From: Metarhizium brunneum
Lineage: Eukaryota; Ascomycota; Sordariomycetes; Hypocreales; Clavicipitaceae
DNA length: 64,000 nucleotides
NCBI RefSeq assembly: GCF_013426205.1
Contig: NC_089427.1
Location: 3,596,001-3,660,000 of the forward strand
Reading direction: 5' to 3'
A program made the translations under genes and the position numbers. Positions 43,223 to 55,845 of the stretch are shown piece by piece. Every line of letters starts with the position of its first letter. The stretch's first letter is position 1. Under the pieces are notes generated by a model. It did not search any database. It had not been told where the DNA came from and worked only from the letters and a program-made list of their open reading frames with translations.

Positions 43223-44275
43223 GCACGTGCATCATTTACATAGTTCTACCAAGATACCCGCGCATTGCACCGACTTTGAAGTTGGGAAACAAGGAGGCTT
43301 TGGAGGCATTTTACTTGACGGAGCGTTGGATAGATCATTGCATGGCATTGGCGCATTTCATGTCCAGATGGATATAGTTGAATACAAACGATTTTAAAGC
43401 TGCATTTCCCCCCCTGTGCGGTGGTGAGCCCGGAAACTCCGTGGACCCACGGCCCGTGATCCAGGTTCCCCGGTGCAATGGGTCACATCCGCGCTCCGAT
43501 CGCCGGTGATCGGCCAAATGGCGATGAGTATGCAATGACAACAAGCAGTGTGCCAAGCCGGCTACTACCTACGGCTTAATGCATCACAGTCTCCAAATAC
43601 CAACCAAGTCGCAAGAAACCTGGTGTTCAGGATACGGCAGTCCTTGCCAACGGTTGGTGTCTTAACTATGCCTCGGCAATGCCGGATATAACACGGCCGT
43701 AGAAGCATCCTGTACACCAAAGTTTTTCAAGTACTAGCCGGATATGGAAAATGTGCATGTGTGTGTGTTTCACGTCGAGTCCGCGCTGCTAGTGCATCTG
43801 TCGGAAATTCCCCGTCCCCCCATTCCGAGGCGTAGTGACAATTTCCTCCGGACTGGCGGCCGATGACCGGGGTGAGGCACGGAGACGGCACGGACGAAGC
43901 TACTTGATCGGCGACTTGGTCGTCCATGGATGGAGCCCCAATGGGGGGAGAATTTTGTTGCCGTGCCTCCCATTGGGAGGTTGAGGACCCGGGGGGGAGG
44001 GGGGCAAGAGTTGAGTTTCATTTAAATCCTCTCCTGCGTCCGCTTTTGCGCTTTGCTCCCGTTCTTCTAGCCCTCAGCTCCGCTCGATTGGTGTCTTGAG
44101 TCACCTTTGTTCTGCAGTGGGCTGTTTCTACGAGACAACTGTAAGTAAGACTTTGCTGAACTTCGATGAGGTTGTTTAGTTGTGGCGGATATTGTTCCGC
44201 CAAACACTTGAACCCAAGGCGCCAGCGTCACTCGGCCTCACACAAGACGGCATACTCATGAGCAACTGCTGCAAA
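43223..44275. other. Intergenic region with promoter of the MFS gene
   Basis: No gene is seen. A short 5'-leader intron is possible at 44141-44179 (GTAAGTAAG..TTTAG). Confidence 0.4.
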
Positions 44276-45949
44276 ATGGCTCACCCAAAAGCAACGGGGC
44301 CAACACCTCGTCTCACGTCGATATCACACCAATCCGACAACACACCAGAGGCATACCGTTCCATCTCTCATGTGTCGGGCCACGACTTGCAACCCCAGGC
44401 CTTGACGGCAACTGTCGACGAAGACACATCCGAAATCTACAATCGCCTCTCGCCACGTCGCAAGACCATTATTGTAGCGGTCCTCTCGTTCTGCGCCTTC
44501 CTCTCCCCCATTTCTAGTACTTCCATACTCGCCGCTACTCCCGAAGTAGCAAAGGAATACGACACGACGGGGTCCGTCATCAACGCCTCCAACGCGGGCT
44601 ACATGGTCTTCATGGGCCTGTCGCCCATCATCTGGGGTCCCATGAGCCAGGTGTTCGGACGGTGGCCCGTCATCATGTTGACGGCAGTGCTATTTTTCCT
44701 TCTGAGTCTAGCGACTGCCCTGGCGCCGAATCTGGTGTCGTTTTTTGTATTTCGTGCACTCTCCGCGTTTGAGGGAACGGCCTTTATTCTATTGGGGAGC
44801 GCGTGTCTGGCGTAAGTTCATTGCTCGGGCTTCGTCCTTGCACGAGCCCTCGTATGAAAGCTATTTTGTATGGGGTGTCATGGACTAATACTGAGAAGCG
44901 ACATATATCGTCCTACTGAACGAGGTACAGCCATGGGCTGGTTCTTGTCTGGCACTCTCATTGGGCCTGCTATGGGTCCATTCATAGGCGGTATCATCGT
45001 TACATTCTCGTCGTGGAGGTCGATATTCTGGCTGCAAACTGCTCTTGCGGGGACCGGTGTCCTCGGCGTCTTCTTCCTGGTTCCCGAGACTGCGCAACAC
45101 AAGAAGATCACCGAGTTGGAACATTTGTCTAGAAAAGAACGGCTCAGAGCAATAATGCACATGATCAGTCCCATTCGAGTGCTGAAACTGTTTCGGTATT
45201 GGAACCAGGTTCTGGTGGCATGTGCCAGTTCCGCCTTGCTCTGGAACATGTACAGCTTGCTTACACCCATTCGATATGTCCTTAACCCGCGGTTTCACCT
45301 GGATTCCCCATTGTTGGGTGGGCTGTTTTATCTTGCCCCCGGAATGGGATATATACTTGGAACTTTCATGGGGGGTAGGTGGGCAGACCGGACAGTTAGA
45401 GTATGGGTTAAAAAGCGCAATGGAGTTCGTGTTCCAGAGGATCGACTACGCTCAGCTGTTCCCTTCATGGGTCTCGTGATGCCGGCTTGTGTTCTGATAT
45501 ACGGCTGGACGGTGGAAATGTCTGTGGGAGGGATCCCTGTTCCAGTCATTGCCTTGTTCGTGCAAGGCATCGCGCAACTCTTCAGTTTCCCATCACTGAA
45601 CACGTATTGTCTCGATGTGATGCCAGGACAGGGAGCTGAAGTCGTTGCAGCCAATTACTTTGTGAGATATCTGGCGGGTTGCATGGGCACGGGGGTGGTA
45701 CTACCTGCGATTCAGGGTGTTGGAGTCGGCTGGTTCTCTACCATTTCGGCCCTGTTTCTGGGTGCATCTACCATCGGTGTCATGGCCGCCATCAGATGGG
45801 GAGAGTCGTGGAGAAAGGCGACTGATGCCAAGTTGGAAAAGAGGTTGCAGGACGATGCCTCAAGAGGGCAGGTGCTTGGGGAGCCAGAGCGTGAACCAAA
45901 GGATACGCCGGCAAAGAATGGCGTGCTAGATGATAGACAGCCAGCATAG
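44276..45949 (+). CDS. MFS drug:H+ antiporter-type transporter (DHA1)
   Basis: Exons 44276-44811 and 44899-45949 encode 528 residues; the 87-bp intron runs GTAAGT..GAGAAG and splices into GSACLADIYRPTERGTAMGW. Twelve hydrophobic segments are visible. Landmarks are IIWGPMSQVFGRWPVIM (loop 2-3 motif A region) and SGTLIGPAMGPFIGGII, the antiporter motif C in segment 5. I chose ATG 44276 for its context (AAAATGG); ATG 44258 is in frame but weaker, and the frame further upstream begins only with a TTG. It is a plasma-membrane exporter of unknown substrate, with no biosynthetic cluster beside it. Confidence 0.92.
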
Positions 45950-48584
45950 CAAATCATAGTGAATTGTGATGGCTTTCAATGCAGCTTAGATGTTGAGATA
46001 TTAAGGATTCGACGTCGCGAAAAGGCGTGTCGAGTTCTAAGGCTGGAGAACGGAGGGATGGGCGTACAGAGTTGCCAGGTGCCACACCATCAAGAGTTAC
46101 GTGTCAAAAACGAGCCTGCGGCAGGAGCGGCAAGGGGGGAAAGGGGGGGCGCCATGTGTGTGATGAAGCAGCAGACTTTGGACGTTTCCTGGACATTGTT
46201 GACATTTTGTGAGTCTCGTACTCCGTACATGTTCTTCCCATCGGATGGTACGGTGATTTGGGGGCGGCAGTAAATTTCGAGATGCAACATGGCGACATGA
46301 TTGGATGGGACGCAACAGTGGCTACGTCACCTTGGGCTAGTATGGGGAGCTACAGGGAAACCACGAACCACCACGGGGGTCTTGGCTCCCGCTCAACGCT
46401 GTTCCTTCCTTCCCCGTCGATAGTTCTGGCCAACTGTGGGTAAACGCGGACCAGGCTTCTGTGAACCATGGAAGGCGAACAAGGATAAAGGTGAAAAATG
46501 ACGAGGGAAAAAAACAGGGCAACTCGGCTCAAAGTGGTTCCTCACCCTAACATGATGCCCTAATGATATGTCGGGTATATCTCATACCTTGATGTTTTAC
46601 GTCCAGCTCTTTCATTCCGTCGCTCGCATTTGGTCTGCATGAACAAGGTAGTTTGGTACCCACGATCTCCATCTTTCGACCTCGCTCCACTACTCACTCC
46701 TTGCTTGCATTTATTAGGGCGATGACGACGTTTTCGCCCAGACGGAGCAACTACTCTCGGGAAAGAACTCGATTCGTATTTTCTGTTCGCCACCATCTCA
46801 GCGCCGACAGCAGATACGATACCGACAGCAGACAAACACAGGCTGGCATGCTCTTGCTCTAGCTGCTTACTAGCACAAAAAACATGAACAAAGTGCCGTG
46901 TCGAGCCAAACTGATGCGCACAGGGCTACTATTTCCTTCAGATACTCCAGTAGTTCAGTGCGTCGGAATGTTCTCTGCTAGAACTGGCGGCCACCACTGC
47001 CGTACTCCCGTAACATGAACAAAACTCGTCCTGATTTGTTGTCCATCTGAACATTCTGGGCCAAGGTGCCGCGCCATCCCCTGGTCATTTTTAGCACTGG
47101 TTCGGGGCGCAAACGCTTTGTGATAACGTTTGAGTTCAAGGCCGCGTGGCTGGAAAGTATGGCGGCTCCACAAAGACGCCGTACAGGAATAAACGAATCA
47201 ATGGCTTAGTATGGACTGTGGCCGGTTTTGCCGTTGTCAGAGGGTCAAAGGGGTCAAAGGCGACTGCAGGGCTTCCGGCCATTCCTGACAGACCTGCGCG
47301 AACGCTGTGCGTCAAAAACACAGTCGCAGAGTCGATCCCTTAGTCAGAGACAAGGATCTTTTGGCTTCTGTGATACTTGGCCGTGGCCTCCATCAAAAGC
47401 GAAAGACCCAATCGTCTCAAAGGGTAATCTCAAGCCATGGCCCTATGGCCGTACCTCTTAAACGCCTCGGCGACTTCTTGAGCATGAGGGCACAGTGGGA
47501 TGTGTGGAGAGGGTAGAATCAATGCAGCCATGAAGTCCGGTTGTACATGGCCCTCTGCGGCAGTGCGGCATTACAGCAGCAGCGGCTGAAAGGATTGCGT
47601 ATGTTTCTGACGGGCCATGTTAAATAATACGATTCAAGCGTCTGGACGTCGTAGATATGGCAAAGGCGGTCTCGGCTAGACTCATTTCGACCGTCATCGG
47701 CCTTGATCCGAGCATTCAAGTTGGTTGCTGCTGAGCTTGCTAGAGTAAGCCTATCCCGATGCCATGCCGCCCTCTCAACTACTCCTCTGTTGCTATTTTC
47801 TAACCCCCCTTAAGCCATCTTGACATCCATCCCGGCACCACGAATCTCGCCTCCAAAGCCTGACCCATCGGGGCATTGCTAGGCCTCTGTCGAATCACGG
47901 CGTTGTCCTGGCCATCAAGTTCCACTCTTTTTCTCACCAAGGCCGGTTTTACGAGTTGTTGATCCTTGGACTGTACAGTCAATATTGTTGGTTCCTTCCT
48001 TGTTGTGTCTTACTTTTGCCTTGATCTGCTTTCCTATTAGTTTCATGTGTCCCTCCGCGGCTATTGCTCTGCATCTGAAAGCGTTTCTTCCCAACCACCC
48101 TTCACCTTCAGCATACACTCATCATCGCTGTCGCCTTTAGGTTTTTATACCGTTTCATTTTTCTTAAATCTTGGTTTCTTCATTTTTCGCAATTATTAGC
48201 TGCAAAGATTTGCATTGCTGTCGCTCTGCCCACTTGGGTCTCGACACCCGGTTCGGCATCGCATGGCTCAACCGCCAAGACCTAAAAGATAGATCCTGAC
48301 GTTGACGTCTTCCTTCCTGCGACTATTATTATAGTAAAGGCTCGTTTCCCATCATCGATTGATTCAAAGTATACGACCTAAGATTGGCATTCAACAAAGA
48401 TTCCTTTACTGCTTCTTTTGTCATACGGCGTCATTGTTTTCGCTGCACCCCACCCCGACCACGAAAGCAGTGCAATACACGCCCTCCTTTACATACACAT
48501 ACCTATAAACGAGTAGACGCTTCTTCTTTGGAACAAATCCGACATCCTCATGTACATGTAATTTGTTTGGAGACTCCATCTGGT
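45950..48584. other. Long intergenic region and leader of the DUF3405 gene
   Basis: About 2.6 kb without a supported gene. The final 600 bp are CT-rich with TTTCT runs, typical of a strong fungal promoter and leader. The many 60-90 codon frames are not convincing. Confidence 0.5.
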
Positions 48585-50994
48585 ATGGAGCGCCCGGCAC
48601 CTCTGATCGGCTTGCGCAGCTTCGGAGGCATCCGCAACGGCCCAGACTTCAAGAACGGTGACCCCCTGCTACCATATTCTGAAAAGCCGCTTCAGAAACG
48701 GGTTCCCAGGATCAAGGCAGTTTTCAGTCACTGTCTGTACAAGAGGGTTCTGGTCTGGGCTGTGGTGAGCCTGGTGCTCGTCACCCTTTTCTTGTCTCAA
48801 AGCCGCCGTGTTTCACTATCGCACGTGGTTGAATACGCAAAAGGTCAGGCTCCAAATGTACAAAATACTCCAAAAAATGCTAGTAACGAAGGATTAGGGG
48901 CGGGGAAAGATACATCTGCCGAAATTGACATCACCAATGTCAATGACGGCTCCCAGAAGCCTGCAGTGGAAGTGCAAGTTGATGAACTCGATCGGGAAGA
49001 GGATGAAAAGGAACGGGAAGAATTTGAGAAGGAGGCCAATGAAAAACCTTGGCTGCGGTTCCCTCAGTAGGTGCTTTCTTTGTTGTAGCATCTTGGTCCA
49101 ATCATAGACTTACCATTCGCAATCTAGCCTCGACGGCTACTTTCATGGGTTGAAGACGCTGGTAAAGGCATCAGAACTCGTACCAGAGTACCCCAATACC
49201 ACAGATGCAGCGCCTTTGCCCGCACCTCCTGTCAACAACGGCCGTCTACTTCAGCCGACCGCATACAACCCATACACCACAGCGGGCAAACATATCAAGA
49301 CTTGTTATCTCGACAAGAACAGAAAGATCCCGGCACCCGACGTGTATGCATACAATGGTGTACCCCAGCATATGCCCGACGCGGCATTCGGATCATACGA
49401 GATATTCGGAATACGAGACGACATTTGCTTTGACCGGTTTGGGCGATTTGGCCCTTATGGTCTGGGCTATGGAAAAGAGGAAGGTGGATTGGGTGTTGGC
49501 CAGGACACCGAAGATTCACACAACGAGTTGATCTGGGCAACGAGCGGCAAGATTAACTACACCCACGTTGATTGGGGCGAGGCTCAAGACCAATGCTCTG
49601 ACGCAAACAAGCATCGCCTACTGGCGCCCGTTTCACAGTCCGGGGAGCTTCCCAAGTCTCCAGGCGATCGAAAGGGCAAGAAACCTCGCCAAGCGGTTGT
49701 TGTGCGCTGCTATACCGACTTCCAGTGGACAGATCTCGCCGTAGTCAACTTCCGAGCTCTCATCACGGAACTGTCACTCAAGTCCGGTGGCGAGTACACA
49801 GTCCATATCCTGCTTCACGTCCTCGACAATGATGAACCTATCTGGGCTGATGACGGAGTTGTTCAACGAATTCTCGATAGCCACATCCCTGCCGAGTTTC
49901 AAAGCTTGGCGACTCTTTGGAGCGAAGCCCAGATGGAGCTTTTCTACCCCGGAGACTTTCAGGACACCTACAACAACCCCAGCAGCGCGCCGATTCACGG
50001 TGTCTATCGCAGCGCACACTTCCCGCTGCAAGTGTTTGCCTCTCAACACCCAGAGTACGAATACTTTTGGAACTGGGAAATGGACCTGCGCTATCTTGGC
50101 AACTACTTTGAGCTGCTTGACAGAATTGGACGATGGGCGGACGACCAACCTCGGCCACTGCTGTGGGAACGAAACGAACGCTACTACATTCCGTCGTACC
50201 ATGGGACATGGGAAAACTTTACCAAAACGGTTGAAATCGACCTCGTACAGTCGGGCAGACAAGCCGTCTTCGGGCCCGTTGATCACGAAGACAGAAAATC
50301 TCTTTTCTTCGAAGAGCGCGGCGAGAGGGCTCTCCCAGACAGCTGCGGCGCCGGCCACAAGCTTACGCAGTGCGGAGTTGGCGAAGGCGCCGACCTCATC
50401 ACGTTCAATCCCATTTTCGACATTGCCTACTCTGGGTGGGTATTCTCCAACGACATTGTCGGCTACAAGAACCCGTCGTACGACAATCCTCCGCGGCGAT
50501 CGTCCATTGTCACGGCAGGCCGACTGAGCAGGAGGCTACTCATGTCGATGCACGAGGAGGTCTGGCGCCATCACCGCACCATGTTTGCCGAAATGTTTCC
50601 CGCATCGGTGGCCCTCCACCACGGGCTCAAGGCCGTGTACGCTCCGCATCCCGTCTTTTTGGACCGGGCCTGGGCGCCCGCGGGTTCCGCCGTCGACGCC
50701 GTCTTCAACGGCGGCAGAGACCGCTCGACATCCGGGTTAAATAGCCCCTTTTACTTCTTCAACGAACACAACCACAAGGGAACCAGCTTCTACTACAACA
50801 GCGAGTTCCCCAGCCTCTTGTGGAAACGATGGCTCGGGTACGCCCAGATGGACGGCCGTGGACCATTCGGGGGCCGCCGCGGCGCCGGCACCCTTCGCGG
50901 CGGATACGAGGAGGAGAGCTGGAGTGACAGCACCGGCCGCATGTGTCTGCGGAGCATGCTTCTGCACCCCATCAAGTCGGAGGGTCCTGAGTAG
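48585..50994 (+). CDS. DUF3405 type II membrane protein
   Basis: Exons 48585-49066 and 49128-50994 encode 782 residues. The 61-bp intron uses donor CA-GTAGGT and acceptor CTAG and joins RFPHLDGYFHGLKTLV. A short N-terminal cytoplasmic part precedes one membrane helix (VLVWAVVSLVLVTLFLSQS), a charged stalk (DELDREEDEKEREEFEKEA) and a large lumenal domain with the DUF3405 hallmarks IRDDICFDRFGRFGPYGLGY, FWNWEMDLRYLGNYFELLD and GEGADLITFNPIFD. The topology is that of Golgi glycosyltransferases, but activity for the family is not established. Translation could begin further upstream (frame open from 48384), but ATG 48585 gives the usual start. Confidence 0.88.
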
Positions 50995-52480
50995 TCTGTC
51001 GCTGCAGTTTTTCTTCTTTTTTGTCTTTTCTTTTCTTTGTTTATATCACTCGTTACATAGACAGCAAGGCGTAAGCATACCCACCGTCAGTCAGGTCAAG
51101 ACGGGTGGACCGGACATTTTCTTTCGTTATGGGAAGCCTGGGCATCGGCGCCGTCGGGCACGTAGAATGGGGACTGGAGGGGCGTTTTTCGGAACCTGGG
51201 TGCTTTTTGAGTCGCAAAGTAAATAGAGTTGCGTCAGCCGGGAAAAGGTGCTTTGGCAAGCCGGGATTTTGTATTTTTCTCGATAGTCTTATCATGTACT
51301 CGTCTGGGAAGTAGAATTAGTCGGATCTGCACATGTGCCTGTCAGCGACGATGCGGTGATTGGGTAGGCGTTCAACGGAAGCGGCCCCATTGTCAGTCAG
51401 GGGAGTGCACGTCGACGTACCAGTTGACATCTAAAATGCGCAGTTCCTTGTGCAAAGCCGAATGTGGTGCAGACCAACGCGCAGCCGCCAATCAAGCCTT
51501 CCAAACCCACGGGCTGTATTGGGTTCGAACAGACTGGTCCCTACGACAAAAGACACATGCACCACCTGTCAAAGGGTTCAAATGTTCAGAACGAAGAAAA
51601 ACATATATTCCAATCATCGGCTCGTATCCTCTACCATCCCACACCGAGCCAACTGTGGCCCTCGCCGCCCATGTATCCCCGGTCCCAACCCAAGCAAAAA
51701 TTCCGCACCATGATAAAATGAAAAGGGAAAGACACGCAAAAGCACCTCACTTACTTTTGGCACTGCAAAAGGCAAGTATAGGCGCACGACAAGTAAATCA
51801 CAAAGACCAACGATAGCCACCATCAAGGGGTTCCACCCATCGCATCGCCTAGCAACGCAATCGATGATTGTTCGGGGCCGGCTGTGGCCGCAGTAGGGGC
51901 ATGTGGAAAAGAAAGGCGAGTAGTTCCCCAATATACAAAAAAGTGATGAATGCCGCCCCCAAACAATAGTAACCCAAAGAGCCTCCCTCGGCTTGACAAG
52001 CTCACCCCCGAGCGTCAGCCGTCCCTCCGTATGCAGTTCGTGGCAACCCAAATAACATAAACAAGCCCAACATGGGCCATCACCTCGTACGAGGCAGCCT
52101 GAATACGTCGAGTAGAGACATCGGGAAAATCGAGAAAAAGGTGGGTATTAAATAGTAGCTTTAGCAGCAGATGATCAGGTGAAACCGCTGGCCGTCAAAT
52201 AAAAGCGAAGCAAAGAGGTATCGAAGCCACGCCGCGACGCCATCAACGCCCTGAACGCCACTTCGAAAGGGATACATGAGAATCCCCAGAGAAGAGAAAA
52301 AGCAAACATCGCACTAAGAGGATAGGACATGTCGTGTCATAAGCATAAAATAAGGAGAACCGGCTGCCAGTGATATCGCGGCATGAAGGCGTTGAAAAGT
52401 TGATTGCACGTGTTGTTTGCGACATGTATTGACCAACGTGTATCAAGCCAGGGGCTGAGAAAATATGTCGTGGTTCTCCT
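50995..52480. other. Convergent 3' flanks, no gene seen
   Basis: Between the ends of the DUF3405 and SAP-like genes. Overlapping frames up to 195 codons (51229-51816) have no motif; I take them as noise. Confidence 0.5.
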
Positions 52481-53956
52481 TTATTTTCTCAACACAGCCT
52501 CGTACATGCTCACGATGCCCGTAACGGCTGTGCCAACAAGGATACCTTTGTAGCCACCATAGACGGCGCCGTTGAGACGCTCGATGGACGTCTCAGACAG
52601 GAAGCCACCAAAGGTGACGCCCTGGCCATAGACGACGTACGAAACCAGTGCCTTGACGATGCTGAACGTAAGAGGGTCGACCACTGTGTCGTTGAGCGCT
52701 GCCCTAGAGCGGGTTCGCGGACCAGGGTGGCTGGTGGCGGTCAGGTTGAAGAAGTAACCGAATAAGCTGGGGAGGACAACGCTGGTCAGAGCCCAGGTAA
52801 GGGCCGGAGACCAGAAGCTCGAGGTCAAGATGAGGAACATGTCGGGCAGGTAGATGGGGTAGTCGGAAGTGCCAATGGCGCGGATGGCGGGGATGGTGAA
52901 GGCATAGCGGTTAGCCAGTATCTCGGGTCGGATGAAGTACAGTTCGAAAGCAGCGACGACGAAAAGAATGCTGGTGACGGTACTAAGAGTCTCCCGGGTA
53001 GCATTAGAGGCTTCCGTGATGCCAGTCTCTTGGTAAATGGAGCTGACGCGCTTGCGCATGGCGATGGTTGAGCGGTCAAAAGCGTTGGCCACGTCGGCAG
53101 GAGTAGCTGGCAGGGGAATGCGAGCAGCAACTTGAGAAAGGCTGCGGGCAGGAGTACGAGTAATGGCAGTGGAGGATCCACGCTCGTCGCTTCTGTTGGT
53201 GCAAGCATATGGGTTAGCCATGGTGAAGGTTCTCGTTGCGAGACCAGAGTCAAGTTTGTCGCGTCCCTCGGCGGGATGACCCGTTGAAAGCGACCAAACG
53301 ACGTTCGGATACTTACTCAGAAGTCAGTTCCTCGAGGGCCTTGGTGACACGGCGCTTGGTAACCTTGAGAGGTTTGTCGCTCTCATCCTTAGAAGAGTCC
53401 TTCTCCTTCTTCACGGGGGAACCAAGAGCCTTGGAACGGCTGGTGAAATAGGGAGCCAAGTCGGAGCGGTTGGCCAGGCGGCTGCTGTTTTCGGCGATGA
53501 ACTCGTCGAGCGCGACCTCGAGCTCGCTCTTCTTGAGACCCTCGTAGCTAGAGAATGCGCAGACTGGTTAGCACACCATGGTTTTCGGTTTGTTTTGTTT
53601 ACTGCTCAATTCGCCACGTGCAACGACGGCGAGGAGGTGCAAAAACTGGCGCGTTCCGACCTGGCGTATGTCGCGCAGCTTGAGGAAGGGCAGTTTTGTC
53701 TCTTTCTCGATGCTGCGATGCTGCATAGTCCAATGTCCCATGGTCGCATCAAGCTGTTTTGGCGCGCGGGAGCTCCAGCTGTCGCGAACCCGACGCGCCC
53801 ACAGCCCAACACCACTAGTCTCTGCCCGCAAGAAAAAATAGACGAGGTACAAGAAAGGAAAACAACATACTTTTTTAGGCCAACACTGTCGGCGACCTGG
53901 ACGAGGTCGAGCTTGCGCTGCGCACGCAGCCAGGCGTTGGTTTGTGATGAAGACAT
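52481..53956 (-). CDS. SAP-like N-terminal motif protein with C-terminal membrane segments
   Basis: Exons 53956-53871, 53547-53317 and 53192-52481 encode 342 residues. The introns are 323 bp (GTATGT..CTCTAG) and 124 bp (GTAAGT..CAACAG). The N-terminus WLRAQRKLDLVQVADSVGL followed by YEGLKKSELEVALDEF has the helix-turn-helix spacing of a SAP/HeH motif. A basic, Ser-rich linker (SPVKKEKD, KVTKRRVTKAL) follows, then three or four hydrophobic segments: TVTSILFVVAAFELYFI, MFLILTSSFWSPALTWAL, and a final one ending in GIVSMYEAVLRK. SAP-like plus membrane segments suggests an inner nuclear membrane or ER protein, by analogy only. Confidence 0.85.
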
Positions 53957-54548
53957 GGTGGACTGGATTTCGGTTGTTGCGCAAAAGTTGGGTGTAATTG
54001 ATGCAAGCGCGCAAAGCAACCTTGTAATGGAGTAAAAACCGAGAGGGCCACAAGGTTGGTTGTCTTGAGCAACAAGGATTTGATGCTTTGACGATGTGTG
54101 AGCCGTAGCGGGGAACCAGGTAATATGAAAAGTAGCAAAGATGGGATTTTGACTATGGTGTTTCTCAAGAGATGCAAGAGGGGCGGGTGGATGGCTGGTT
54201 GTTGTGGGTGACAGCTGAGCTGTGTTGTTTACATATGTTTTGTTTTGGCCGGGTGAGGTGGAGCCAAGGGTTGTCAAGAACGTCAGCGGCAGGAGCTGGG
54301 GACTCGGCAGGGCAGGTGCAGCAGGTGGGAGGAAGGCGCGCGGCTGTTGTCCTTGCCAGCTGCCACCAGGTGCCGGGGTGGGGCCTAGATGAGTCTGGTG
54401 TAAATGGTTCCAGATGTCAATGTTAACGAACATTAAACACCAGACAGGTTCAACTGTTCTGAAATTGCTCTGGACTGCTCTGTCAGTGGTCCCAGTATTG
54501 ACGCATTTCTGGTCCACTTTTCGCTAGGTAAACCGTAATACTACCAGA
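53957..54548. promoter_or_regulatory. Divergent promoter region
   Basis: Separates the 5' ends of the minus-strand SAP-like gene and the plus-strand gene at 54549. No clear motif could be assigned. Confidence 0.4.
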
Positions 54549-55563
54549 ATGTCCAATCTGTTCTGTGTCTTGCGCGACATGCGGGTTCAGCTCTGGAGCG
54601 ATAGTACCCGCACACGAGTCCCTCCCGGGTTTGACGATGCTTTAACCAAGGTATGCGAATCTAAAGAGTCGCCCGAGAGGCGGCTGCTGGAGCAGTCTGT
54701 AGTTGCCTGGGCGTCCTTGCTCTTTAGCAGGAATACGTGTAATTTATTGAATCAGCTTTCCCTGAGGGAGGAGAAACTACTTTTTAAGATCATTCGAGCG
54801 ACACCACCCAGTGCCGCTACCAAAGACCGCATGCGACAGCTTTTTGCTCCCAAGCAACGCCAAGGTGGGTCGCTGTCAACACACCGAGTAGCTGTGTACC
54901 TAGGTAAAGTACGTAGTTAAACTGACGCAGGCATCAGATCTGCTCAAAAGGGCAGGCCTTGAGAGGCTACTTGATTTTGAACACGCTCCTAAACGAAGTC
55001 AAAAGCGAAAGAGCCGCGAGGCACAGCAAGAGGCACCCAACCACATCGCCTCCCCGGAGAAGATGGAAACACCAGTGTCAGAACGTCGCGACCTCAGGAG
55101 CCCACGTACGGAGCACCTTCGTCACATATTCCATCCAAGAATGTGTGACCGCATTCTGCAAGAAAATGGCCATGCAGAAGTCGCGATACTTCATGATCCA
55201 GATGTTACAAAGTGTCGCCTAAGAATCATTGTTTTGCCAGAGTCCATCCCGAATCTAGCAATCAGACTATTTGGGTGTACTCTTGCGGAGACGTCTACAG
55301 GATGGGTTCTTCAGGTTGAACAGGGTCCTGATGTAGAACTCGAAGACCGCGGCACTTTCAAGTTTTCTCGTGCAAGCGTGGACGCGGTCGGACTATTGAT
55401 CGGGACACCTATCCGCCAGTTGGTGGACCATGGGAATGAAATGACGACGCTGCTTAGTCTATATGTTACTGGAACGCCAAAGTCTAACGGTGTAATCGAG
55501 GTTGAAGCGCATCCCGACAAACTCGAAACAATCGCCTTGAAGCTCTGGCCTCTCTCACAGTAG
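54549..55563 (+). CDS. Protein of unknown function
   Basis: Exons 54549-54864 and 54938-55563 encode 313 residues; the 73-bp intron (GTGGGT..GCATCAG) restores frame. The N-terminal third is helical (ERRLLEQSVVAWASLLFSRN, LSLREEKLLFKIIRATPPSA). A basic linker (KRSQKRKSREAQQEA) could be a nuclear signal. The C-terminal half has alternating strands (RLRIIVLPESIPNLAIRLFG, FKFSRASVDAVGLLIGTPIR) ending ALKLWPLSQ. I do not recognise a family. Balanced composition and a spliced frame argue that it is real. An alternative acceptor at 54930 gives an early stop, which supports the one chosen. Confidence 0.7.
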
Positions 55564-55666
55564 TCATCGACATGTGGGCCAAAACTTCTCGTCACACGTG
55601 CCCTCTTGTTCTTTTCGTCCCTTTGATCTTCTTTTTCATGTTATTTGGGGTCCCTTTCCCTTAACA

Positions 55667-55845
55667 ATGGCTGCCGCAACAATCGCCTCGGGGCCCCATC
55701 CCTCATCTCAGAGAAGCACGTGCAAGTCTTCGATTTGAACCTCCAACACGAGAAGGACCTCGTCCAAGCAATCGCCTTCAACACATAGGGCGATTGCTGT
55801 GCCCTGGCTCAGTAGATGGCAAGATTCGTGTTCTCAGATTCCGTT
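55667..55845 (+). pseudogene. Seh1/Sec13-type WD40 nucleoporin fragment
   Basis: From a well-placed ATG (AACAATGG) the segment shows, in shifting frames, HVQVFDLNLQHEKDLVQAIA, FNT, a TAG, GDCCA and VDGKIRVLRF. This follows the start of Seh1-like propellers (DLVQ.vaFN.yGDRcAtgSvDGkIrvf). Two frame changes and a stop show decay, and the rest of the protein is absent. It is short, so the assignment is tentative. Confidence 0.45.

Noticed and set aside
42382..43377. Second long plus-strand frame inside cdt1
   Set aside because: A Pro/Arg/His-rich shadow of the cdt1 frame with no motif. The minus-strand frames at 42481-43188 and 42584-43165 are likewise shadows.
44180..44275. Upstream start of the MFS frame at 44180
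   Set aside because: The codon is TTG, directly after a probable leader intron. The first good ATG is at 44276.
53606..54517. Minus-strand 303-codon frame over the first exon of the SAP-like gene
   Set aside because: Only the first 29 residues from 53956 fit the gene. The rest reads through the promoter and the 323-bp intron.
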